DNA of 5,558 nt, taken from NCBI GenBank assembly GCA_905209745.1, contig CAJLUG010000072.1:1-5558 (forward strand). The letters run 5' to 3'. Position 1 is the first letter of the stretch. Each line of letters starts with the position of its first letter. This DNA comes from an uncultured Mycoplasma sp. (GTDB taxonomy: Bacteria; Bacillota_I; Bacilli_A; RF39; UBA660). The notes below the pieces were generated by a model. The model did no database searches. It worked only from the letters and a program-made list of their open reading frames with translations, and had not been told where the DNA came from. Position numbers and translations under genes: made by a program. Shown here in pieces: positions 1 to 5,362 of the stretch.

Positions 1-348
1 GGAGATATTATTAATGGATATCGATTCTTAGGATGGAAGAGTACAGATATTTCTTTACCTTCTTCTACTGATGAAGATGAGGCAACTATCTTTACAATGC
101 CAAATCAAAACGTTGTTATTACTGGAGAATTTGAAAGAGTTAGTTATAAAGTAACTTATCAATTCCAAGGATCAGTACTTCCACCAAATGCAGAAAGTTT
201 ATTACCTGATGCACAGACTTATTATCCTGGTGATACGGTTACTTTAGAAAATGTTAAGAGTGAACCTGATGGTTATCAATTCTTAGGATGGTATCAAGCT
301 GATGAGTTTACGATGCCAGAAAATGATGTTGTAATATATGGTGAATGG
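1..348 (+). repeat. Two InlB B-type repeats (first one cut by window edge)
   Basis: Within the first surface protein, GYRFLGW (nt 16-36) recurs as GYQFLGW (nt 271-291), and the bases there are nearly identical. FTMPNQNVVITGEF (from nt 91) recurs as FTMPENDVVIYGEW (from nt 307). The second copy is about 70 residues (nt 139-348), a normal size for Listeria-Bacteroides/InlB B-repeats. The first copy has 13 more residues between its GW and FTMP motifs. More copies may lie upstream of the window. Confidence 0.7.
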
Positions 349-1170
349 GCTGTTAGAACTGGTACATTTGCACCAACAATTTCTAAGAAAATTACGAATC
401 CACAAGCTTCTTATCAAAGTGGAGATACCGTAAACTTTGAAATTACAGTTACAAATACTGCTGATTTTGAAATTAAAGATGTTTTATTAGAAGAACAATT
501 AAATGGAGTTAAGTTCGTTAGTGGAAGTAATTATACAGTAATGAGCGATACTTTTGTTAAAATTTCATCTATTCCAGCATCTGGAAGTGTTACAGTAAAT
601 GCACAATATGATGTTGGTGATGATGTTATTAAAACATTTACTAATGTCGTTGTACTAACCGGAGCGTTAGCGGATAATAATTATTCTTTGGATACTTCTC
701 AAGAGTATAAAGCTGAAATTCAATTTGTAGTTTCTAATATAGAGTTACAAATTACTAAAGTTAATGAAGATGGTGAAACATTAGAGGGTGCAGATTTTAC
801 TTTATATAGTAATTCTTCACTTACTCAAGAAGTTTCTAGTGGATTAACTTTTAAAGGATTAGCTCCAAATACTACCTATTATCTAGAGGAAACTAGAGTT
901 CCTACTGGATATCAATCATTAGGTAAAGTATTGGAAATAAATGTGGATAGTGATGGTAATATTACTATTCCTGGATATGATGTTACTAATCAAAATGGAG
1001 TAGCAAAGGTATCCATAGTTAATCAGGAGATTAACATATTACCAAATACAGGAGGAGTTGGAATTATACCATTTATTATTGGTGGACTAATTCTAATTGT
1101 AGTAGGTGTTGTATGTTCAATCCGAATGATTAGGAAGAGAGGTGATAAGTTTGAAAAAGATAATAACTAG
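1..1170 (+). CDS. LPXTG-anchored surface protein / ancillary pilin (5'-partial)
   Basis: The C-terminal 389 residues of a cell-wall-anchored protein, probably the pilus tip or accessory adhesin. The frame is open to the left edge without a stop, so the true start is outside the window. The first in-window ATG (97) lies inside a repeat and is not a start. Visible residues 1 to about 46 and 47-116 are two InlB B-type repeats (GYxFLGW, then FTMP and VVIxGE). Residues 125-245 resemble a DUF11-type domain (SGDTVNFEITVTNT). Residues 246-341 form a SpaA/Cna-B domain with candidate isopeptide residues Lys253, Glu297 (E-box YYLEETRVPTGY) and Asn341. The sorting signal LPNTGG (347-352) is followed by a membrane segment (about 353-375) and a basic tail. 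The last 20 bp overlap the next pilin gene. The link to the pilus is inferred from gene order and domains; the full size and N-terminal domain are unknown. Confidence 0.85.
   Translation, partial: GDIINGYRFLGWKSTDISLPSSTDEDEATIFTMPNQNVVITGEFERVSYKVTYQFQGSVLPPNAESLLPDAQTYYPGDTVTLENVKSEPDGYQFLGWYQADEFTMPENDVVIYGEWAVRTGTFAPTISKKITNPQASYQSGDTVNFEITVTNTADFEIKDVLLEEQLNGVKFVSGSNYTVMSDTFVKISSIPASGSVTVNAQYDVGDDVIKTFTNVVVLTGALADNNYSLDTSQEYKAEIQFVVSNIELQITKVNEDGETLEGADFTLYSNSSLTQEVSSGLTFKGLAPNTTYYLEETRVPTGYQSLGKVLEINVDSDGNITIPGYDVTNQNGVAKVSIVNQEINILPNTGGVGIIPFIIGGLILIVVGVVCSIRMIRKRGDKFEKDNN
1138..1146 (+). promoter_or_regulatory. Ribosome binding site setting a TTG start at 1151
   Basis: AGAGGTGAT matches the extended anti-SD complement GGAGGTGAT in 8 of 9 positions. 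It sits 8 nt (measured from GAGG) before TTG 1151. The in-frame GTG at 1142 is part of this site, so it is unlikely to be the start codon. The same bases encode Arg-Gly-Asp in the cytoplasmic tail of the preceding protein. Confidence 0.75.
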
Positions 1171-1855
1171 TTTATTTATCTTCCTCTCAGTAATAAGTTT
1201 TGGCATCTTTGATGTAAGGGCAGATAATATTGATGCAGATCATCCATCAAGTTTAACTGTTACTTATCAATATGGTAGCGAGAAGCTTAATAATGCTGAT
1301 ATATCAGTATACTTCTTGGCTAACCTTGATAGTCAGTCTGGTTATTATTTCAGAGATGAATATCAATCGATTGCTTTCGATCCTACTGGTATGACAACTT
1401 CAGAGTTAAGTCTCAAAGCAGAGGAAATTGAAACGTTTATTGGTGATAATCAATTACAATCTGATTATTTACAACAAACAGATCAATCTGGTGTTACTAA
1501 GTTTTCTAATTTAGTGCCAGGAATTTATCTAGTAATTGTAGATACCGTTGATGTTGGAAGTTATCGATATAGTGCATCTCCAACACTTCTAAGTATTCCA
1601 ACCTTAGAAGGTAGTACTTATCAGTATGATGTTCAAATGAATGTCAAAACGGAGCAAGATGAGATAGGACAGGAAGTTACTCCACCTGGTGATAATACTG
1701 GTGATGGACAAACTGATACAGAGGTTCCTAACACAATTGATAATATAGTAATTTATGTTATCTTGTTAGTATTATCATTATTGGTAATTTTGGGAGTAGG
1801 ATATTACATTATTAAAAAGAAAGGTGAGAAAGAAGAAAATGAAAACAAAAAATAA
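1151..1855 (+). CDS. Small minor/basal-type pilin with degenerate sorting signal
   Basis: A 234-residue exported protein starting at TTG 1151, chosen because a strong SD is placed for it and because MKKIITSLF begins a normal signal peptide. Cleavage is predicted after VRA (residue 24). The mature part looks like a prealbumin/Cna-B-like fold: a LTVTYQYG strand near the N-terminus and a GVTKFSNLVPGIYLV motif at 114-128. No E-box (Y-x-x-E-T-x-x-P-x-G-Y) is visible, so an internal isopeptide bond is not predicted. A Pro/Gly/Asp-rich linker (about 168-191) leads to VPNTID (192-197), a membrane segment (199-221) and the basic tail KKKGEK. The layout fits a wall-proximal or minor subunit such as the FctB type. 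The motif departs from LPXTG at positions 1 and 5. Its 3' end overlaps the backbone gene by 17 bp. The basal role is inferred from size, linker and operon position only. Confidence 0.75.
   Translation: MKKIITSLFIFLSVISFGIFDVRADNIDADHPSSLTVTYQYGSEKLNNADISVYFLANLDSQSGYYFRDEYQSIAFDPTGMTTSELSLKAEEIETFIGDNQLQSDYLQQTDQSGVTKFSNLVPGIYLVIVDTVDVGSYRYSASPTLLSIPTLEGSTYQYDVQMNVKTEQDEIGQEVTPPGDNTGDGQTDTEVPNTIDNIVIYVILLVLSLLVILGVGYYIIKKKGEKEENENKK
1820..1828 (+). promoter_or_regulatory. Ribosome binding site for the backbone pilin
   Basis: AAAGGTGAG resembles the extended SD (GGAGGTGAT). It is followed by a purine-only stretch up to ATG 1839. The gap is long for an SD: 14 nt from AGG, or 11 nt from GGTGA. 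GTG 1824 lies inside this site and has no SD of its own, so ATG 1839 is preferred. These bases also encode Lys-Gly-Glu in the tail of the small pilin. Confidence 0.6.
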
Positions 1856-3362
1856 GATTTTATTACTTTTCCTTGCTGCATTTGTTTTTGTAGGAACTTT
1901 AACAGTACGTGCAGTTAATGTGGGAAGTGAAACTGGTAGTGATGGTGTTAGTAAAAATGTTACTGATACAGCTACTTTAACAATTACAAATGTTAATGCT
2001 GGTGATCAATTTGCTGCTTATTTAATCTTAGATGCTTTCTATAATGAAGGTTCTAACGTTATCAGTTATGAATTTTCTGATGATTTTCAAGCGTTCTTAG
2101 ATCAAAGCGATGATTATCGTGATTATACTGTTGATCAATATCAAAAATTAACTGGCGGTGATATTTCATCTGGTAGCCCTGCTTCTTCATCTGAATTAGA
2201 TAAATTAGCAAGTGCTTATGCCGCTTATATTAAAGAAAATAGTACTAGTGGTACTTCAATGAATACTTCTGGTACAACTGCTACTGCTACTCTAGAAGCT
2301 GGAGCATATCTAGTATTACCAACTCAAACTCAAAGAGTTTATGCAGTTATGGTTGGAAATTTAGACTTTACTGCTGCTGGTAATAGTTGGACAATTAATA
2401 ATGAAGAAATTAATGCAAAAGTTAGTGATGCTGCTATTGAAAAAGGTGTAGGTGAGTCTGCAGTTGATTCTGGTTCTTACAAAGTAGGAGACGTAGTTCC
2501 ATACGTTATTACTGGTACAGTTCCAACTTGGCCTACAAACTCTACTAACAGAGTTTATACAATTAAGGATACTGTTACAGCAGGACTTGATTTTCAAGCA
2601 GTTGATTCTATTAAAATTTCAGTAGGTGGTACACCATTAACAAACTCTAATGGTACATTTACTAATGCAGGAAGTGAAAATGTTGCGACTGCACAAATTC
2701 AAGATAAAACTTTAACTATTACTTTTATAGGAGAAAAAATTAGTGGTACAACTGTAAAAGTTGAATATGGCGCAAAAATTAACAGTAATGCCGTTGTAGG
2801 TGGAACTGGAAATAAAAATAGCGCTAGCTTAGTATATTCTAATGATCCATATGGTGATGGAACTTATACATCTGATCCAGCATCTGGTGGTGGAGATGAA
2901 GCTACTGTATTCTTATATGGTATTGAAATCTTCAAACATAAAGCTGGTGAACCTGGTACTGCATTAGAGGGAGCTACTTTTGAAATTCATAAAGATACTG
3001 CTGAAGGTGAAGTTGTTGCAACTGTAACTACTGAATCTGATGGATATATTAAAACTGGTGGTTTAGCTGAAGGAATTTACTATGTAAAAGAAACTAAAGC
3101 TCCTGCAGGATATCAATTATTAACTGATCCTATTATGGTTAAAATTGGACCTAACCAAGAAGGTGAAGAAGCTTTAGAAGATACAAATAGCGATGGTTAT
3201 TATGAATTAGATATTGCTGATACTGAAGTTGGTTTATTACCAGTTACTGGTAGTATCGGTACTATTATCTTAACTGTTGTTGGATTAATTGTTGTTGGTG
3301 GAGCTATCTATTTCTTCGTAGTATACAAAAAGAAAAAACAAAACGAACAACAAAATGCTTAA
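1839..3362 (+). CDS. Backbone (major) pilin, SpaA/isopeptide type
   Basis: A 507-residue wall-anchored fimbrial subunit and the likely polymerising backbone. The signal peptide MKTKNKILLLF... is cleaved after VRA (residue 25). Residues 26-190 form an N-terminal pilin domain. Residues about 195-355 form an isopeptide-forming fimbrial domain (KVGDVVPYVITGTVP) with candidate Lys202, catalytic Asp244 (YTIKDTVTAGLDF) and Asn335 (LVYSNDP). Residues about 362-462 form a SpaA/Cna-B domain with Lys366, E-box Glu418 (YYVKETKAPAGY) and Asp461 where Asn is usual. LPVTG (467-471) is followed by a membrane segment and a KKKK tail. The usual YPK pilin motif is not visible; Lys194 in EINAKV, after Trp184, sits in the expected linker. 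Glu is encoded almost only by GAA (about 2 GAG in 31), unlike neighbouring genes, which fits high expression. The class C sortase gene follows after 7 bp. Confidence 0.85.
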   Translation: MKTKNKILLLFLAAFVFVGTLTVRAVNVGSETGSDGVSKNVTDTATLTITNVNAGDQFAAYLILDAFYNEGSNVISYEFSDDFQAFLDQSDDYRDYTVDQYQKLTGGDISSGSPASSSELDKLASAYAAYIKENSTSGTSMNTSGTTATATLEAGAYLVLPTQTQRVYAVMVGNLDFTAAGNSWTINNEEINAKVSDAAIEKGVGESAVDSGSYKVGDVVPYVITGTVPTWPTNSTNRVYTIKDTVTAGLDFQAVDSIKISVGGTPLTNSNGTFTNAGSENVATAQIQDKTLTITFIGEKISGTTVKVEYGAKINSNAVVGGTGNKNSASLVYSNDPYGDGTYTSDPASGGGDEATVFLYGIEIFKHKAGEPGTALEGATFEIHKDTAEGEVVATVTTESDGYIKTGGLAEGIYYVKETKAPAGYQLLTDPIMVKIGPNQEGEEALEDTNSDGYYELDIADTEVGLLPVTGSIGTIILTVVGLIVVGGAIYFFVVYKKKKQNEQQNA

Positions 3363-3369
3363 TTAATTT

Positions 3370-4506
3370 ATGAATAAAAAGATAAAAGAAAGATTAACTA
3401 TTTTTCTATTTATCCTTATGATTATTGTGGGATTAGGAATTATTCTATATCCCATAATTAGTAATCAAGTGTATCAGAAATATTACCAAGATGTTATTGG
3501 TAATTATGAAAGAACTGTTACAAAACAGAAGAACTCTCAAAATGAAAAATTAATAGAGGAAGCAAGGGAATATAATCATTCCCTTACTTCCACTAATATT
3601 GTTGATGCTTTTCAAAATCCTAATCGAGAATCTTCTAGTGAGTATATGTCTATTTTAAATGTTAATGATAAAGGAATGATGGGATACATTTCTATACCAA
3701 AGATAGATGTTCGAATTCCAATCTATCATGGTACTAGTTCCAATGTATTGCAAAAAGGGGTAGGACATTTAGAAGGAAGTTCTTTTCCAGTAGGTGGAGA
3801 AAATACACATGCTATTTTATCTGCTCATCGTGGACTTCCATCTTCTCGTCTATTTACAGATTTAAATCAGTTAAAAGAAGGAGATATTTTCTATATTTAT
3901 ATATTAGATCAAGTTTTTGCCTACCAAGTTGACCAAATATTGGTTACCGAACCATCAGAGACTGAAGCATTAAAAATAGTAGATGGTAAAGATTATGTTA
4001 CGTTAGTTACTTGTACACCATATGCTATTAATACTCATCGATTACTAGTTCGTGGGGAAAGAATAGATTATAATAGGGATGTAGAGAAACAAACGCAAAT
4101 AGATATGTCTTTATCTACTGCTGATGTTATATTGTATGTTGGATTAACGATAGCTGTTGTACTTATTATAGTAGCGGTTATTATGTTAATTCGTTATAAG
4201 AAAAAGAAAGGAAAAAATAGACAGATATCATCTAAGGAAGATGAGAAAAAGAAATCTATTACTCCTTATGATTCTTTTATGGAACATAAGTCTATGGATG
4301 AGTTTCATGATCCTGTAGAAAAAGAGAATAAGATTTATGATCAAGAAGCTTCTTTAGATCATGATGATTCGATTACTGATTATTCTAATCCTTATGATAG
4401 TATGGATGGTGCTCCTTTAACAAAAGAGGATGATACGAAAGATACAATGGATGAGAAGAAATCAGATGAAGAAGAGGAAGATATAGATAACATCGATATT
4501 ATATAA
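3370..4506 (+). CDS. Class C (pilin-polymerising) sortase with long acidic tail
   Basis: A 378-residue membrane transpeptidase that joins the Thr of a cleaved LPXTG motif to a Lys of the next pilin. It has an N-terminal membrane segment (about 9-30), then a lid region with DAF (79-81) where class C enzymes usually have DPF/DPW. The catalytic core shows LNVNDKGMMGYISIPKI, His153 (ILSAHRG), Cys215 (TLVTCTPYAINTHR) and Arg224, with LLVRG following. A second membrane segment (about 253-274) and KKKK are typical of class C. The 104-residue C-terminal extension (275-378) is not. After its basic start it is acidic (about 32 Asp/Glu against 13 Lys/Arg in the last 98 residues) and should lie in the cytoplasm. 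ATG 3370 is 7 nt after the backbone stop and has no SD, so translation may depend on coupling. The class assignment is firm; the tail's role is unknown. Confidence 0.92.
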   Translation: MNKKIKERLTIFLFILMIIVGLGIILYPIISNQVYQKYYQDVIGNYERTVTKQKNSQNEKLIEEAREYNHSLTSTNIVDAFQNPNRESSSEYMSILNVNDKGMMGYISIPKIDVRIPIYHGTSSNVLQKGVGHLEGSSFPVGGENTHAILSAHRGLPSSRLFTDLNQLKEGDIFYIYILDQVFAYQVDQILVTEPSETEALKIVDGKDYVTLVTCTPYAINTHRLLVRGERIDYNRDVEKQTQIDMSLSTADVILYVGLTIAVVLIIVAVIMLIRYKKKKGKNRQISSKEDEKKKSITPYDSFMEHKSMDEFHDPVEKENKIYDQEASLDHDDSITDYSNPYDSMDGAPLTKEDDTKDTMDEKKSDEEEEDIDNIDII

Positions 4507-4507
4507 T

Positions 4508-4515
4508 AGGAGAGG
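4508..4515 (+). promoter_or_regulatory. Ribosome binding site of the class B sortase gene
   Basis: AGGAGAGG lies 6 nt before ATG 4522, directly after the stop of the class C sortase. It is a strong independent SD, in contrast to the SD-less start of the preceding sortase gene. Confidence 0.75.
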
Positions 4516-4521
4516 ATTACT

Positions 4522-5304
4522 ATGGGAAAAAGTAAGATGATAATTGCTAAAATTATTTTGATTCTTTTTTCCATAGTTTTTTTATTTGCTTTATACCATG
4601 TAGTTGTTTGGGTTATAGACAATTATAATACTGCACAAATGATAGAAGAGTTACAAGATATGGCATCGATACATGATGCTAAAAAGAGTACGACAACAGA
4701 AGTGTTAGATCGAACTAGATATTATGATGTACCCTTATTAAGTGTTGATTTTACTAATTTGTTAGAGAAGAATAATGAGATTGTTGGATGGATTGAAGTA
4801 CCAGGTACTAATATTAATTATCCATTTGTACAACATGATGATAATTATTTTTATCTAAGTCATTCTTATGATAAGAGTTATAATTATGCTGGTTGGTTAT
4901 TTTTAGATTATAGAAATAATCTTAATCCGGTAGATCAAAACACTATTATTTATGCTCATGGTAGAGTAGATGGTACTATGTTTGGTAGTTTAAAGAATGT
5001 TCTTACTGATTCTTGGAAACAAGAAGAAAAGTATTATGTTCGTATTTCTACTTTATCTTATAATTACTTATATGAAATATTTAGTGCTTATCATGTTCCT
5101 ACAACAAGTGATTATATGACGACTAATTTTTCTAATAATTCTGAGTATGAGTTCTTTTTAAGAACAATTAAAAATCGTAGTATGGTTGGTTTTGATACTT
5201 CCGTTACTACTCATAATAAAATATTAACTTTATCTACTTGTTATAACAATTTTGAAAAAATGGTAGTTCATGGTAAACTTGTAAAGCAAGAAAAAAGATA
5301 TTAA
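4522..5304 (+). CDS. Class B sortase with Lys at the catalytic Arg position
   Basis: A 260-residue membrane-anchored sortase of class B architecture: one N-terminal membrane segment (about 6-32), a helical N-terminal region, then the sortase barrel. Class B signatures are EIVGWIEVPGTNINYPFVQ, the AGWLFLDYRNN strand, IIYAHGRVDGTMFGSL with His146, and ILTLSTCYNN with Cys240. There is no C-terminal membrane segment, unlike the class C neighbour. In class B enzymes with the spacing TCYNxxER, the catalytic Arg is six residues after Cys. Here that residue is Lys246 (codon AAA), and no other Arg lies in that strand. It is the last gene of the pilus operon, 15 bp after the class C sortase, and ends in a terminator. 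Likely roles are wall anchoring or incorporation of a minor pilin with an atypical motif; reduced or altered activity is possible. The full-length frame argues against a decayed gene. Confidence 0.88.
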   Translation: MGKSKMIIAKIILILFSIVFLFALYHVVVWVIDNYNTAQMIEELQDMASIHDAKKSTTTEVLDRTRYYDVPLLSVDFTNLLEKNNEIVGWIEVPGTNINYPFVQHDDNYFYLSHSYDKSYNYAGWLFLDYRNNLNPVDQNTIIYAHGRVDGTMFGSLKNVLTDSWKQEEKYYVRISTLSYNYLYEIFSAYHVPTTSDYMTTNFSNNSEYEFFLRTIKNRSMVGFDTSVTTHNKILTLSTCYNNFEKMVVHGKLVKQEKRY

Positions 5305-5328
5305 CATCGCATTTGTCGATGTTTTTTT
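5303..5328 (+). terminator. Intrinsic terminator ending the pilus operon
   Basis: A perfect 7-bp stem, AACATCG (5303-5309) with CGATGTT (5317-5323), encloses a 7-nt loop. A run of seven T follows (5322-5328), of which the first two pair in the stem. The hairpin begins within the TAA stop of the class B sortase. The stem is short but the U-tract is good, and its position at the operon end supports the call. Confidence 0.75.
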
Positions 5329-5335
5329 CATTTTA

Positions 5336-5344
5336 TGATATAAT
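5336..5344 (+). promoter_or_regulatory. Extended -10 promoter for the S4/RluA-like gene
   Basis: TGATATAAT is a consensus extended -10 (TGn plus TATAAT). No good -35 is present: at 17-nt spacing the hexamer is TCGATG, inside the terminator stem. Initiation would be expected around 5350, almost at the SD, giving a leader of roughly a dozen bases. Confidence 0.55.
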
Positions 5345-5350
5345 TGTTGT

Positions 5351-5356
5351 GGGAGG
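5351..5356 (+). promoter_or_regulatory. Ribosome binding site of the S4/RluA-like gene
   Basis: GGGAGG is 6 nt before ATG 5363. It fixes the start of the partial gene at the right edge. Confidence 0.75.
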
Positions 5357-5362
5357 CAATCT

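Noticed and set aside
1737..1759. TTGATA followed by AT-rich sequence, as a promoter for the backbone pilin
   Set aside because: No -10 hexamer occurs at acceptable spacing, and the sequence encodes the membrane anchor of the small pilin.
2361..2597. 78-codon open frame on the - strand inside the backbone pilin gene
   Set aside because: It lies wholly inside a well-supported pilin CDS, its product is low-complexity (Asn/Ser/Cys-rich) with no recognisable domain, and no ribosome binding site was noted for it.
3359..3366. TTAATTAA palindrome after the backbone pilin stop, as a possible terminator or attenuator
   Set aside because: It is an 8-bp AT-only palindrome with no loop, no GC stem and no adequate U-tract, so it would not terminate transcription.
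4502..4507. TATAAT just before the class B sortase gene, as a possible internal promoter
   Set aside because: It is formed by the last codons and stop of the class C sortase. No -35-like hexamer lies 16-18 bp upstream, and there is no TG extension.
4392..4622. 76-codon open frame on the - strand across the junction of the two sortase genes
   Set aside because: Its Ser-rich C-terminus is the complement of the GAT/GAA-rich acidic tail, and its apparent hydrophobic segment mirrors the sortase membrane helix. It is a shadow of the two real genes.
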